NCBI RefSeq assembly: GCF_017307055.1
Contig: NZ_JAFLEQ010000015.1
Span: 321-45,601 of the forward strand
DNA from: Corynebacterium mendelii
GTDB taxonomy: Bacteria > Actinomycetota > Actinomycetes > Mycobacteriales > Mycobacteriaceae
DNA: 45,281 nucleotides
Direction of reading: 5' to 3'
Shown: in pieces, positions 28,822 to 38,884 of the stretch
Position numbering within the stretch: position 1 is the stretch's first letter
Layout of the letters: the number at the start of each line of letters is the position of its first letter
Made by a program: the position numbers and the translations under genes
The notes under the pieces: generated by a model
Told to the model about the DNA's origin: nothing
Database searches by the model: none
What the model saw: only the letters and a program-made list of their open reading frames with translations

Positions 28822-29343
28822 TTACTTCTTGCCCTTGCGGACCGGTCCCAGGACCATCGTCATGTTGCGTCCGTCCTGCTTCGGCCGGGCTTCGACGACA
28901 CCGTAGTCGGCGACATCGTCAGCCAGCCGCTCCAGCAGCCGGAAACCGAGTTCGGGGCGGGACTGCTCACGGCCACGGAACATGATCGTCACCTTGACTT
29001 TGGAGCCTTTTTCAAGGAAACGGATGACATTGCCTTTTTTGGTCTCGTAGTCATGGTCGTCGATCTTGGGGCGGAACTTCTGCTCCTTGACCACGGTCTG
29101 CTGCTGGTTGCGGCGGGACTCACGGGCCTTCTGGGCCTGTTCGTACTTGTATTTGCCGTAATCCATGATCTTGCAGACCGGGGGCTTGGCGTTGGGTGCA
29201 AGCTCCACCAGGTCAAGATCGGCGTCGTAGGCGATTTTGCGGGCATCTTCGATGCGGACGATGCCCACCTGCTCACCGTCGGGGCCGACGAGACGTACCT
29301 CGGGTACTCGAATGCGCTCATTGATGCGAGCTTCAGCGCTGAT
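28822..29343 (-). CDS. infC: Translation initiation factor IF-3, probable ATC start
   Basis: Binds the 30S subunit, checks the start codon and prevents early subunit joining. The 173-residue product has the N-domain ([20 protein letters not shown]), the basic linker with [11 protein letters not shown], and the C-domain with [17 protein letters not shown]. Homology begins exactly at an ATC codon that has AGGAG with 5-nt spacing. The nearest canonical in-frame starts (GTG 54 nt and TTG 78 nt upstream) lack a good site and would add non-conserved residues. Rare AUU/AUC starts are typical of infC and let IF-3 limit its own synthesis. A long leader with an attenuator-like hairpin precedes it. Confidence 0.95.
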   Translation of the reverse strand: MSAEARINERIRVPEVRLVGPDGEQVGIVRIEDARKIAYDADLDLVELAPNAKPPVCKIMDYGKYKYEQAQKARESRRNQQQTVVKEQKFRPKIDDHDYETKKGNVIRFLEKGSKVKVTIMFRGREQSRPELGFRLLERLADDVADYGVVEARPKQDGRNMTMVLGPVRKGKK

Positions 29344-29459
29344 GGGAACTCCTAGAGTCGTGAGATGTAAGGGATAAAATTCAAAACAAACAGACACAGC
29401 CGGTGTGCGTCCTACCGCCAACCGGTTGACGCCGGATCACTCCGGCGGTCAGACCCCAC

Positions 29460-29493
29460 AAAAAATCCCGCGGCCGGTGATCCGGTCGCGGGA
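29460..29493 (-). terminator. Attenuator-like terminator in the infC leader
   Basis: TCCCGCG and CGCGGGA (29466-29472, 29487-29493) form a 7-bp stem with an inner CCGG/CCGG stem and 4-nt loop. On the minus strand T6 follows. It lies 117 nt before the infC start and downstream of a good promoter, so it would have to be overcome for infC expression. It could instead be the terminator of the gene ending at 29787. Confidence 0.75.
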
Positions 29494-29718
29494 GATCCTG
29501 TTTCAAACCCCCGTCGGCTGTCACGCCAGAAAACAACCTGCGCAACAACATGCCGGACTTTATGCGGGTCCGCGGATTGCTGTGCTGGTGCAGCTGGTGG
29601 TGACGCCGTGGGTGGTGACCATTATCCATCCGGTTTCCCGGAGGCATCTGGTGGGAGGGATCTCCGCTTGCTACCGCGCAGGCACACACGTGCGCCCGCC
29701 ACGGCGGTAGTGCCCAAC

Positions 29719-29747
29719 AACCTAGCACATCCGGCTGCCGGGAACAA
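29719..29747 (-). promoter_or_regulatory. Probable infC operon promoter
   Basis: Minus strand: -35 TTGTTC (29742-29747), 17 bp, -10 TAGGTT (29719-29724), with TG three bases before the -10. Transcription from here would give a leader of about 370 nt before infC. Confidence 0.55.
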
Positions 29748-29786
29748 AAACGACGGAAGGTGTGTGTCCTGCGGGGCGGTGAGATG

Positions 29787-30425
29787 TCAACGGCCCGGAT
29801 TGACGACAACGACCGCATTGTCGCCGCCCCGGCAGCGCCACCCGGTTGTCTGGTCGATCCGCACACAGTCAAGCTGGTAGTCGTTGTTGGTCACCGGGCT
29901 GGTGGCGGTGATGCTCACCCGCCCCTGGGCGGGCGGCGGGGTGCCGAGTACCGCGGCAACCTGGCGGGCAAACGGGCAGCTGGTGGCTGTTGTTTCCGCC
30001 CACACATCCGCCCCGCAGCTTTCCACACCCTCACCTTCCGGCGGGGTGAAGCCACTCGGCCTGCCGGCGGCGGTGGTTGTGGTTGTGGTTGGTGAGGATG
30101 GTGTCTGCGCGGCTTGATCAGCCCGGGTGGTGGGTGGTGGAGCAGCTCCATCGACGGTGGTGCGTGTGGTTGGTGCGGTACTGGCCGGGGCCGGGGCGTG
30201 GCTGCCGGGGGCAGGTTGTTCCCGGGTGGTGGTCACCACCACTGTCGCGGCATCCGGTGACGGCTGCGTGGTGCCGTGGCTTCCCCAGCCCAGAAGTCTC
30301 ACCCCGGCATAAACCAGGCTGCCGAGAACAACCAGCAGCAAAACGATGGCGGCCACCATGGCGGCCAGGGTGAAACGCCCGCGGCCACCACCCGGGCGGG
30401 GTTGCGGTGGAGGATATGGGGTCAT
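29787..30425 (-). CDS. Membrane-anchored protein with extracellular Cys domain
   Basis: 212 residues. A Pro/Gly-rich cytoplasmic start (MTPYPPPQPRPGGGRGR), one membrane helix (about 19-44), a Thr/Pro/Ala-rich linker (about 55-130), and an extracellular domain follow. The domain has four cysteines in ESCGADVW, TSCPFARQV, YQLDCVRI and WRCRGGDNAVVVV. The CPFA.QV...C......C.GG..A pattern is frequent in secreted proteins of mycobacteria and corynebacteria, probably with two disulfides; the function is unknown. AAGGTG precedes the ATG. It is divergent from the DUF2339 gene (177 bp apart) and lies upstream of infC. Confidence 0.75.
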   Translation of the reverse strand: MTPYPPPQPRPGGGRGRFTLAAMVAAIVLLLVVLGSLVYAGVRLLGWGSHGTTQPSPDAATVVVTTTREQPAPGSHAPAPASTAPTTRTTVDGAAPPPTTRADQAAQTPSSPTTTTTTAAGRPSGFTPPEGEGVESCGADVWAETTATSCPFARQVAAVLGTPPPAQGRVSITATSPVTNNDYQLDCVRIDQTTGWRCRGGDNAVVVVNPGR

Positions 30426-30587
30426 GGAGGCACCTTGTTCCTGGAAGTTGTTGTTCAGCCGCGGCCACATGCGGAGCGGATCCGGTTGTTTTCCGGTCCA
30501 CGGTAGGCCATCACCGGTGGTCGGCGCACGGTGCCGGACACGGTCATCCCCCACACGCGAGCCGGTCGGCCGCGGCAGGTGGAGCGG

Positions 30588-30593
30588 TATAGT
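30588..30593 (+). promoter_or_regulatory. -10 element of leaderless DUF2339 gene
   Basis: TATAGT ends 8 nt before the ATG at 30602. No ribosome-binding site is present. Confidence 0.55.
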
Positions 30594-30601
30594 GGGCGCC
30601 C

Positions 30602-32764
30602 ATGACCGATTGTCCGGACCATGAACACGACCGTGTCGACCTTCTTGCCAGGCGGCTGACCGAGCTTGAAAACAAGGTCGACCGGCTGATCGACGCCGTG
30701 GACGGTGAACCCGGAAACGGGTTGCCCGCCGGTGACGACCGGCAGCCCGCTGCCGCGCACCGCCGGGTGGCCGACGCATCCGGCACACGGCAGCGGGACG
30801 GACAGTCCGTGCACGACACTGTCCCGAAAGCTGCCGCCCCGCGCGCTGCTGCCGGGAACCGGCCGGGACACCCCGGTAAGGGTTCGCCCGTATCCCGGCG
30901 GCAGCAGTCCCGCCGTCAGCGCCCCGCAGCCCGGCCGGGCCCGTCCCGGTCGCTGGGTGTGGTCGGGGTGCTCATGCTGTTCGGCGCCGGGGTGACCATC
31001 GCCGGTATCTGGCTGCTGGTGGCAACGGCCGTCAACGCCGGGCTTGTCACCGACGGCGCCATTGTGGCGGCCGGGCTGGTGCTGTCGGCTGTTCTGTTTG
31101 GCGCCGGTGTACTCACCGGGCGTTCCCGGCTGCCGCAGGGGATTTCCTCGGTGTTCGTGGTGGCCGCTTTGTTGGGCTATGCCGCAACGGTGCTCTCCGG
31201 GTCGGCGGTTTATGGCCTGTGGCCGCCGATTGTCAGCAGTGTGCTCCTGGTGGCCGGAAACGCGGGATTGTTGTTCTGGCTCACCCGGCGCAACCGGCCG
31301 ACGGCGATCGCCTGGGCGGCCGGGCTGATGATGGTTGTGGCCACCGTCAACACCGCAGATGCGCCATCACCCGGTTCGTGGGATGTACCGGCGATTATTC
31401 TTGCGTCCCCGGTGGCGCTGGCACTGGTTGTTGTCGCCGTCACCCGGCGCAAACCCTGGTCGGCGGTACGCGCGTCAACAGCTGTGACCTGCTCGATTGC
31501 GTCGGCCGCCCACCTGGTTGCGGTGTGGCTTTCCCCCACGGAAGAAACCTATGTGTTGCTCGGGGAAGCAGTTGTGGTGCTGGTGGTGGTTATTGTCGCC
31601 CTGTCCGGCCGCTGCCCCTCCCCGGGTGCACTCAGCGACAGTCTGCTGCTGGTTGTTTTACCGGCCACGGTGCTCAGCGTGGTGATTATCCTGTTCGAAT
31701 CATGGGCCACCCGTGGCCTGGCCACAGTTGTCACCGTCCTCTATTTGGCTGTCGCCCTGGCCGGTGCCCGTCTCGGGGAGATCACCCCCGGGGACACCAC
31801 CACCGCTGCCGACCCCGCCCCCGGTGTGCAAAGCGACCTGGCCGACAGGCGGATGCACATGATTGTCGCCGGGCTGTCACTGGTGGCGCTGCATCTGCTG
31901 GCGTTCTACCAGGCGCTGATTGACACCTCCCCGCTGACCGATGTCGATTTCGAGGTCCTCCGGCTGGGCATGCTGGTTGCCGGGGCCGCGGTGATGCTGG
32001 CCCTGGTGCGGTTCGAATCGATGTCGCTGCCGGTTGTCTGCTGGTCGCTGGTGATGGTCGCAGGTCCCCTGCCGCTGATCGAATCCACCCTGGAGTTCAA
32101 ACCGCTGTGGCTTTCCGGCACCATGAGCATTCTCACCGGTATCACCTGTGTGCTGGTCACGGTGGTGGCCGTGGTGGTCGCCACACGCTTCGGCCCACTG
32201 CCGAAACTCAATGCGGTGGTGGTGTTTTTCTACGCCCTGCTGTTGTCCTACACCGGCATTGTCACGGTGGTGGCGTTTATCCTCAGCCCCGTCTCGACCA
32301 CCGACTGGGCGGTGTTTGTCGGACAGGGCACCGTGTCGCTGGTGTGGCTGGTCGCCGCCGGCTGGCTGCTTCTTGGGCCGGGTTCAACCCAGTCGGCGAT
32401 CCGCGGCACACTGGGGCTGGCACTGGCAGTGGCAGCCAGCATCAAACTGGTGGTCGTGGATCTGGCCGGAAGCAACGACTGGATCCGTATCGCGGTGTTT
32501 TTGCTGTGCGGCAGCAGCACCCTGGTCATTGCCGTCCTGCGCGCCCGCCGCGACCGTGCGACACTGCCGGACACACACAACACCACCCCGGTAAGCCACG
32601 CCACCGCCACTGCTGCCGGCGCCCCCGTGCCCGCGGCGCACACCGCCACCCCGGGAACAACGGACACGGGCACCGTCGACAACAGCAATAACCGCCCGGG
32701 CTGGACATCACCCTATACGCAAGGCAAGCCGGAGCGGCAGGATTTGGGCGACACCAGCGACTAG
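30602..32764 (+). CDS. DUF2339 family large membrane protein
   Basis: 720 residues. The N-terminal cytoplasmic part contains a short coiled coil (LLARRLTELENKVDRLIDAV, about 14-33) and a disordered basic region to about 117. A long series of roughly 18 hydrophobic segments follows (about 118-655), then a polar Thr/Ala-rich tail. The coiled-coil start followed by many membrane helices is the plan of DUF2339 proteins, whose role is unknown (envelope or transport roles have been guessed). The start is set by the TATAGT element 8 nt upstream. It diverges from the Cys-domain protein gene. Confidence 0.75.
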   Translation: MTDCPDHEHDRVDLLARRLTELENKVDRLIDAVDGEPGNGLPAGDDRQPAAAHRRVADASGTRQRDGQSVHDTVPKAAAPRAAAGNRPGHPGKGSPVSRRQQSRRQRPAARPGPSRSLGVVGVLMLFGAGVTIAGIWLLVATAVNAGLVTDGAIVAAGLVLSAVLFGAGVLTGRSRLPQGISSVFVVAALLGYAATVLSGSAVYGLWPPIVSSVLLVAGNAGLLFWLTRRNRPTAIAWAAGLMMVVATVNTADAPSPGSWDVPAIILASPVALALVVVAVTRRKPWSAVRASTAVTCSIASAAHLVAVWLSPTEETYVLLGEAVVVLVVVIVALSGRCPSPGALSDSLLLVVLPATVLSVVIILFESWATRGLATVVTVLYLAVALAGARLGEITPGDTTTAADPAPGVQSDLADRRMHMIVAGLSLVALHLLAFYQALIDTSPLTDVDFEVLRLGMLVAGAAVMLALVRFESMSLPVVCWSLVMVAGPLPLIESTLEFKPLWLSGTMSILTGITCVLVTVVAVVVATRFGPLPKLNAVVVFFYALLLSYTGIVTVVAFILSPVSTTDWAVFVGQGTVSLVWLVAAGWLLLGPGSTQSAIRGTLGLALAVAASIKLVVVDLAGSNDWIRIAVFLLCGSSTLVIAVLRARRDRATLPDTHNTTPVSHATATAAGAPVPAAHTATPGTTDTGTVDNSNNRPGWTSPYTQGKPERQDLGDTSD

Positions 32765-32933
32765 GCGAAAAAAGCACGCTTGAGCACCCCCACAGATCTG
32801 CCCCGCCGGTTGTTTCCTTGCACGTGCGCCTGCGGCACCAGCACACGGGCAGGCCGGTTGCCAACCGGTCACCGACCTGCCCAGTGAAGGTAAAAGACCG
32901 CGGGGATGCCGCGTGATGGCGTGGTTGTTTCTC

Positions 32934-33539
32934 TTAGTCGGCCAGCTGCTCCCGGGGAATGGTTCCTTCCGAGATACGCCTGCCGCCGATACCGCCCTGA
33001 ACCGGGATGTCGATGGTGGAGAAGACAATATTGTCGGTGCACGGGCCTTCCGGGTGCTCAGGCGACCTGCCGTTGATCACCCCGAACACCACCCGGTCGG
33101 TGGTGGTGTCGGTCCAGCCGCGCAGCAGGTTACAGCCGTTGGTGGTGACCTCCACGCGGATCGTGGAATCGTCGGCCACCCACCAACTGGTGGACCGCAC
33201 CTGCTGTTGATGCACCATCACCGGTGTTTGCGGGGTGATTGTCCGGCTTTTCCGGCCCAAATTGCCCAGAGTTTTGGTCACCGACGAGTTCTGCACATCG
33301 GCAGTCGATGATCCCATCCAGGATGCGATCAACCGGACCAGCTCCCCGACAGCGCCCAAGGGCTCAGCTGACAGCGCCCGGGCCGATCCAGGCGCAGACG
33401 AGCTGTCGGTTTTGGTCTCCCCGGTACCGAGGACGGGCGGGGTGGAAGTCTCATCGGCCACTGCCGGCGCCTGGCCTGAGGCAAGAGTGAAACAAACAGC
33501 CAGGACGGCAGTGCGGGCGCTCACACGTCGGGTGTGCAT
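32934..33539 (-). CDS. Secreted protein of unknown function
   Basis: 201 residues with a clear Sec signal peptide: MHTRRVSARTAVLAVCFTLA and probable cleavage after AVA in APAVADET. The mature part has a Ser/Thr-rich start, then a domain with TPVMVHQQQVRSTSWWVADD, RVEVTTNGCNLLRGW and GPCTDNIVFSTIDIPV, with two Cys likely to form a disulfide. A strong AAAGGAG 6 nt before the ATG fixes the start. No family recognised. It lies downstream of uvrA on the same strand but is separated from it by a terminator. Confidence 0.8.
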   Translation of the reverse strand: MHTRRVSARTAVLAVCFTLASGQAPAVADETSTPPVLGTGETKTDSSSAPGSARALSAEPLGAVGELVRLIASWMGSSTADVQNSSVTKTLGNLGRKSRTITPQTPVMVHQQQVRSTSWWVADDSTIRVEVTTNGCNLLRGWTDTTTDRVVFGVINGRSPEHPEGPCTDNIVFSTIDIPVQGGIGGRRISEGTIPREQLAD

Positions 33540-33663
33540 GCGGTCTCCTTTATTTTTTCGCGTCTCGCTCATTGTGACACCACCAATATGCCGGGCGCCG
33601 GGGCGCCATTTCTTGCAGCAGCAGGCCACAGCCTGGTTCAACTGAATATTCCGAGTTCACCGA

Positions 33664-33694
33664 AAACAAACAAGACCCTGCAGATCATCTGCAG
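33664..33694 (-). terminator. Terminator after uvrA
   Basis: CTGCAGAT, one base, ATCTGCAG (33678-33694) followed on the minus strand by a T-rich stretch GGTCTTGTTTGTTTTC. It starts 30 bp after the uvrA stop. A loop of one base means the inner pairs must open, giving a somewhat shorter stem. Confidence 0.6.
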
Positions 33695-33724
33695 CCCGCC
33701 TCGCGCCCGCCGGGGAGACGCAGG

Positions 33725-36601
33725 CTAGGACTTCATCGTGACATGGTGCCCGGCAAGAATCTGTTTCAGATATCCGCCGGTATAGGACTGCGCCACGGCG
33801 GCCACATCTTCCGGGGTGCCTTCGGCGACCACAGTGCCGCCGCCTGCCCCGCCTTCCGGCCCCATGTCGACAATCCAGTCCGCGGCCTTGATCACATCCA
33901 GGTTGTGCTCGATGACGACAACCGAGTTGCCTTTGTCCACCAGGCCCTGGATGACCAGCATCAGTTTGCGGATGTCCTCGAAATGCAGGCCGGTGGTCGG
34001 CTCGTCGAGAATGTAGATCGTCCGGCCGCGGGAGCGTTTCTGCAGTTCGCTGGCAAGCTTCACGCGCTGCGCCTCACCGCCGGACAAGGTGGTGGCCGAC
34101 TGCCCCAGACGCACATAGCCCAGGCCCACATCCACCAGGGTGTCCAGATACCGGGCAATGGAGGTGATCGGGGCGAAAAACTCCGCCGCCTGGCTGATCG
34201 GCATGTCCAGGACCTCAGAGATCGTTTTTCCCTTGTATTTCACCTCCAGGGTTTCCCGGTTGTAGCGCGCCCCGTGGCACACCTCGCAGGGAACATACAC
34301 ATCCGGCAGGAAGTTCATCTCGATTTTCAGTGTCCCATCGCCCCGGCAGGCCTCACAGCGGCCGCCCTTGACGTTGAAGGAGAACCGGCCGGGTTTGTAG
34401 CCGCGGACCTTAGCCTCATTGGTTTCGGCGAACAGGTTCCTGATCTTGTCGAACACCCCGGTGTAGGTGGCCGGATTCGACCGGGGGGTGCGGCCGATCG
34501 GCGACTGGTCGACCTGCACCAGTTTGTCCAGATGCTCCAACCCGTCAACCCCGGTGGCTTTACCGGGCACCAGCCTGGCGCCGTTGAGTTTGTTGGCCAG
34601 GGTTGTCGCCAGAATCTGGTTGATCAGGGTGGATTTACCGGATCCGGATACGCCGGTGATGCAGGTCAGCACCCCCAGCGGAATGGTGACATCGACATTG
34701 CGGAGATTGTTTTCCCGGGCCCCGCGGATGGTCAACACCCGGCCGGGGTCGGTCGCGCGCCGGGTGTTGGGGATACCGAGTGTTTTCTTCCCCGCCAGGT
34801 ACTGGCCGGTCAGCGACTCATCACAGTCCAGCACACCACTGGGTTTTCCCTGGTAGACGATATGCCCGCCGTATTCGCCGGCTTTCGGGCCGATATCGAC
34901 CAGCCAGTCGGCGGTGCGGATGGTTTCCTCGTCGTGTTCGACCACGATCAGGGTGTTGCCGATATCGCGCAGATGCTCCAGGGTGGCGATCAGCCGTTGG
35001 TTGTCACGCTGGTGCAGGCCGATCGACGGCTCGTCGAGGACGTAGAGAACACCGGCCAGCCCGGAGCCGATCTGGGTGGCCAGCCGGATGCGCTGGGCTT
35101 CCCCGCCGGACAGGCTGCCCGCCGCCCGGCCCAACGACAGGTAGGTCAGCCCGACATCGATCAAAAACTTCAGCCTGGCCTGCACTTCACGCAGCACGGC
35201 CCCGGCGATCATTTCCTCTCGGGCGCCCAGGGCCAGATCGTTGAGGAAATCCGCGGCGTCGGCGACGCTCAGGGCCGTCACATCGGCAATCGACATCTCC
35301 CCGTGGGAGTGTGACGCCAGGCGCACCGCCAGGATTTCCGGGCGCAGCCGGGCACCGGAACAGGTGGAGCAGGCAACCTCCCGCATGTAGCCGAGCATGC
35401 GTTCTTTCTGGGTCTCCGAGTCGGAGGTGTCCAGTTTCCGGGTGATGTAGTTGAGCACCCCCTCAAACGGGGCGGTGTAGTTGCGGATACGCCCGTAGCG
35501 GTTTTTGTAGCGCACACTGACCTTGTGTTTCGAGCCTGTCAGCACCGCTTTCTGCTGCGGTTTGGTCAGCCGGTCAAACGGGGTGTCAGGGTCAAAGCCC
35601 ATCGCGTCGGCCAGGCCGGTGAGCAGTTTGCGGAAATACTTGATGTTGAACCCGGTGTTCCACGGGGCGATGGCTTCCACCAGTGGGGCGGAGGGATCGG
35701 GGATGATCAGATCCATGTCCACTTCCAGGGTGGTGCCCAATCCGTCACACGCCGGGCAGGCGCCGTAGGGGCTGTTGAAGGAAAAACTGCGCGGCTCGAG
35801 TTCATCCACCCCGAGCACATGGCCGTTGGGGCAGGCCATTTTCTCGCTGAACCGGCGGGTCCGGTTCGGATCGGTGTCGTCGAAATCAACGAAGTCGAGC
35901 ACCACCACCCCGTCGGCCAGCCCGAGGGCGGTTTCCACCGAATCGGTCAGGCGCTGTTTACCGGAGGGCTTGACCTTCAGCCGGTCGATGACGACCTCAA
36001 TATCGTGTTTGACCTGTTTTTCCAGCGTCGGCGGGTCGCTGAGCTGGTGGACCACCCCGTCGACCCGGACCCGGGAATAGCCTTGCGCCGCCAGGTCGGA
36101 AAACAGCTCCTGGAACTCACCTTTCCTGGTGCGCACCACCGGGGCCAGCACCTGGAATTTGGTGCCTTCTTCCATGGCGAGCACCTGGTCGACGATCTGC
36201 TGCGGGGTTTGCCGTTCAATGACCGCGTCACACTCCGGGCAGTGGGCGGTCCCGGCCCGCGCGTAGAGCAGACGCAGATAGTCATAGACCTCGGTGATGG
36301 TGCCGACGGTCGAACGCGGGTTGCGGTTGGTCGATTTCTGGTCGATTGAAACCGCCGGGGACAATCCCTCGATGAAATCGACATCCGGTTTGTCCATCTG
36401 CCCCAGAAACTGCCGGGCATAGGCCGACAGGGATTCCACATAGCGGCGCTGCCCTTCGGCGAAAATGGTGTCGAAAGCCAGGGAGGATTTACCCGAACCC
36501 GACAAACCGGTGAACACGACCAGCTGGTCGCGGGGAAGGTCAATGTCGACGCTTTTGAGGTTGTGCTCGCGGGCACCACGGACAATCAGGCGGTCAGCCA
36601 C
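33725..36601 (-). CDS. uvrA: Excinuclease ABC subunit A
   Basis: DNA damage-recognition ATPase of nucleotide excision repair. 958 residues, GTG start ([17 protein letters not shown]). Two ABC ATPase units are visible: Walker [10 protein letters not shown] (33-41) and GVSGSGKST in the second half, with ABC signatures [12 protein letters not shown] and [12 protein letters not shown]. Zinc modules include CPAC near 285, CSTC near 410 and CEAC..CEVC in the second half. No convincing LexA box was found in the 228 bp between it and the divergent hydrolase gene. Confidence 0.98.
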   Translation of the reverse strand: MADRLIVRGAREHNLKSVDIDLPRDQLVVFTGLSGSGKSSLAFDTIFAEGQRRYVESLSAYARQFLGQMDKPDVDFIEGLSPAVSIDQKSTNRNPRSTVGTITEVYDYLRLLYARAGTAHCPECDAVIERQTPQQIVDQVLAMEEGTKFQVLAPVVRTRKGEFQELFSDLAAQGYSRVRVDGVVHQLSDPPTLEKQVKHDIEVVIDRLKVKPSGKQRLTDSVETALGLADGVVVLDFVDFDDTDPNRTRRFSEKMACPNGHVLGVDELEPRSFSFNSPYGACPACDGLGTTLEVDMDLIIPDPSAPLVEAIAPWNTGFNIKYFRKLLTGLADAMGFDPDTPFDRLTKPQQKAVLTGSKHKVSVRYKNRYGRIRNYTAPFEGVLNYITRKLDTSDSETQKERMLGYMREVACSTCSGARLRPEILAVRLASHSHGEMSIADVTALSVADAADFLNDLALGAREEMIAGAVLREVQARLKFLIDVGLTYLSLGRAAGSLSGGEAQRIRLATQIGSGLAGVLYVLDEPSIGLHQRDNQRLIATLEHLRDIGNTLIVVEHDEETIRTADWLVDIGPKAGEYGGHIVYQGKPSGVLDCDESLTGQYLAGKKTLGIPNTRRATDPGRVLTIRGARENNLRNVDVTIPLGVLTCITGVSGSGKSTLINQILATTLANKLNGARLVPGKATGVDGLEHLDKLVQVDQSPIGRTPRSNPATYTGVFDKIRNLFAETNEAKVRGYKPGRFSFNVKGGRCEACRGDGTLKIEMNFLPDVYVPCEVCHGARYNRETLEVKYKGKTISEVLDMPISQAAEFFAPITSIARYLDTLVDVGLGYVRLGQSATTLSGGEAQRVKLASELQKRSRGRTIYILDEPTTGLHFEDIRKLMLVIQGLVDKGNSVVVIEHNLDVIKAADWIVDMGPEGGAGGGTVVAEGTPEDVAAVAQSYTGGYLKQILAGHHVTMKS

Positions 36602-36816
36602 TTCGGTTCACTCGGTCTTTCACGCTGGTCGGGGGCTAGAACAAAAGGGTGTATCCCGCAATCCGCGGCACCGGTGGTTGTCCTGTTTTTTGCGGGACAC
36701 ACGACCGGGGCGGATCCGGGGACGCAGGAGGGCCGCGGGCCGCGGGGGTCAATGGTGTTGTCCCCGGGCTGCCGGCCAACCCAAACGCTATCACCATCGA
36801 CTCCGGCCGCCTGGGC

Positions 36817-36822
36817 TACCCT
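36817..36822 (+). promoter_or_regulatory. -10 element of leaderless hydrolase gene
   Basis: TACCCT ends 7 nt before the ATG at 36830; no ribosome-binding site is present. Confidence 0.4.
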
Positions 36823-36829
36823 GGACCAC

Positions 36830-37432
36830 ATGACCCATGAGATCCGGTTGGACACAATTTCCGTCTCCGAGATGGACAACAACGTCTATCTGCTCAGCCA
36901 CGACGGCGAGGGACTGCTCATCGACGCCGCCGACGATGCACCGGCGATTTCTTCCCTCATCAGCCGCGCCGGGGTTGAGGTGACCTGTGTGGCCACCACC
37001 CACCGCCACAACGACCATGTGCGCGCCCTGAAAGAGGTTCTCGATTCCACCGGGGCCGTCCATGTGGCCAGCCGGCTCGATGCCCCCGCCCTGCCCGCCC
37101 CGGTCGACCATGAACTCGACCACGGTGATGTGCTGCACTGGGCGGGGCTGGAGATTCCGGTGATTGTGCTGCGCGGACACACCCCGGGCGGGCTGGTACT
37201 GGATGTGACCATCGACGGGGTGCACCACCTGTTCACCGGGGATTCGTTGTTTCCCGGCGGGGTGGGCAAAACCACCGGCGGCAATGATTTCACCCGGCTG
37301 CTCAACGATGTGGTCACCCGGGTGTTCACCGTCTACCCCGATGACACCGTGGTTCATCCCGGTCACGGTGCCCCCACCACCCTGGGGGCCGAACGCCCGC
37401 AGCTGGACCAGTGGCGCGAGCGCGGCTGGTAG
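36830..37432 (+). CDS. Metallo-beta-lactamase fold hydrolase
   Basis: 200-residue member of the glyoxalase II-like branch. The metal-binding motif THRHNDH gives H58, H60, D62 and H63; further ligands are H117 in RGHTPGG, D138 in [12 protein letters not shown] and the late His in VHPGHGAPT. Substrate is unknown; members act on glutathione- or mycothiol-type thioesters among others. The start [12 protein letters not shown] is supported by a -10 element 7 nt upstream and by the family. It is divergent from uvrA, an arrangement seen in related genomes. Confidence 0.88.
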   Translation: MTHEIRLDTISVSEMDNNVYLLSHDGEGLLIDAADDAPAISSLISRAGVEVTCVATTHRHNDHVRALKEVLDSTGAVHVASRLDAPALPAPVDHELDHGDVLHWAGLEIPVIVLRGHTPGGLVLDVTIDGVHHLFTGDSLFPGGVGKTTGGNDFTRLLNDVVTRVFTVYPDDTVVHPGHGAPTTLGAERPQLDQWRERGW

Positions 37433-37641
37433 ACACCCGCAGGCCTGCTGCGGGTAGACTTCGGGACACGTTTTTTTAAATCGCATCCGTGTCCCGCTGC
37501 AGGCGGCACCACGCTGCCGGTGGCGGGATGCGCGACACTTGTTCATCCATCCCATGTGACACGGTGGCCGCGCCGCAACAAGGCGTGCCACCGATCATTC
37601 CGCCGGATAATCTCCGGCCAAAAGGAGGCTGGTTTTCCACC

Positions 37642-38595
37642 ATGTTCCGTAAAATTGCACGACCAATGCTGGCGTCGGTCTATGTTGCCGACGGTGTCGA
37701 TTCCGTCATCAACGCCAACGAGCACAGCGACAGCGCGAAAGCGGTCATCGACCGCACCAAGTCACTGCTGCCGGGCACGTATGCTTCCGTTATTCCGGAT
37801 AACCCGGAACTGGTGGTCAAAGCCGCCGGGGCGACCAAAATCACCGCCGGAACGCTTCTGGCCCTGGGTAAATTCCAGCGCCTGTCCGCCGCCGCCCTGG
37901 CGCTGACCGCGGTTCCGACAATCCTGTCCCGCCACGCATTCTGGGCGGCTGAGGACGGGGAGGAAAAAACCACCCGCCGCAACGGTTTCCTGACCAATGT
38001 TGCCCTGTTGGGCGGGCTGTTGATCACGGTCTCCGACACCCAGGGCAAGCCGGATCTGGTCTGGCGGACCCGCCATGCCGCGAAGGTCACCAACAAAAAG
38101 ATGCAGTCCGCGCTGCCGGGTAAGTCGGAGACCGAAAAATACCTCGACCAGAGCCGGGAAAAAGCCGGTGAATACGCCGGTGCCGCGAAAGCCGCGGCCG
38201 CCACCACCGCCGCCACCGCTTCTGCCAAAGCCACCGGCTTCTGGGAGGACAAGGGCCGCGACATCTACGAGACAGCGGCGGAAAAAGCAGGTGAATGGTT
38301 CGAAGAAGCCGAAGAACTCGCCAGCGACTATTACGACCGCGCCCAGAGTTTCGTCGACGACAACAAAGATGACTGGCTGGCTGCCGCCGATTCCAATGCC
38401 AAAGCAGCCAAAGACCGCACCGTCCGGGCGGCGAAAATCGCCCAGCAGCGTGCCGACGAGGCCGCGAAAAAAGCTTCCGATGAATACGGCAGCAGGTCGA
38501 AAAAAGCCCGCAAAGCCAGCCGTAAGGCCACCAAGAAAGCCGACAAGGCACGGGCGAAGGCCGTCAAGAAGCTGCAAAAGAAGTTCGGGCTGTAA
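37642..38595 (+). CDS. DoxX-like membrane protein with Lys/Ala-rich helical tail
   Basis: 317 residues. The N-terminal half (MFRKIARPMLASVYVADGVD... to about 150) has the DoxX pattern: R-P-M-L-A-S-.-Y-V at the start, then membrane helices around AGTLLALGKFQRLSAAALAL and FLTNVALLGGLLITV. From about 175 the protein is a long charged tail with many Ala, Lys, Glu, Asp and aromatic residues, probably helical, ending KKAVKK-type repeats (KARAKAVKKLQKKFGL). The tail recalls nucleic-acid-binding or apolipoprotein-like repeats; its role is unknown. AAAGGAGG stands 13 nt before the ATG, a rather long spacing. Confidence 0.8.
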   Translation: MFRKIARPMLASVYVADGVDSVINANEHSDSAKAVIDRTKSLLPGTYASVIPDNPELVVKAAGATKITAGTLLALGKFQRLSAAALALTAVPTILSRHAFWAAEDGEEKTTRRNGFLTNVALLGGLLITVSDTQGKPDLVWRTRHAAKVTNKKMQSALPGKSETEKYLDQSREKAGEYAGAAKAAAATTAATASAKATGFWEDKGRDIYETAAEKAGEWFEEAEELASDYYDRAQSFVDDNKDDWLAAADSNAKAAKDRTVRAAKIAQQRADEAAKKASDEYGSRSKKARKASRKATKKADKARAKAVKKLQKKFGL

Positions 38596-38664
38596 CTCTG
38601 CCCCGTCGTCATCCGGCACGGCCCGCCGCAGGACGGGGTGCGCCGCCGGATGGCCCTGCGTGCC

Positions 38665-38710
38665 GCGGCCGCCGGCCGGACAGTACCACCACTGTCCGGC
38701 CGGCGGCCGC
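38665..38710. repeat. Perfect 20-bp inverted repeat
   Basis: Arms 38665-38684 and 38691-38710 are perfect reverse complements with a 6-nt loop (ACCACC). It lies 69 bp after the DoxX-like gene and before the helicase gene. It lacks a T run on either strand (TGTTGTGGTGG follows), so it may stop transcription inefficiently, protect the 3' end, or bind a protein. Confidence 0.9.
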
Positions 38711-38884
38711 TGTTGTGGTGGTGTCGAACCGCATTGCCGGTGGGCGATACGAAAAAGGTGGTCTAAAATGGTTTCTTCCGCAGGGCGCGGGAGAGCCGCG
38801 AGGGTGTTGTGCATCCTCCCCTTTTCCACCCGGCGCCCCCTTTTACTCCTGCCACCGACAACAGAAGCTGAAAAACACTCCGCT

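Noticed and set aside
36602..36829. LexA (SOS) box between uvrA and the hydrolase gene
   Set aside because: Only a half-like TTGTTCTA was found; no CGAAC-N4-GTTCG-type palindrome is present.
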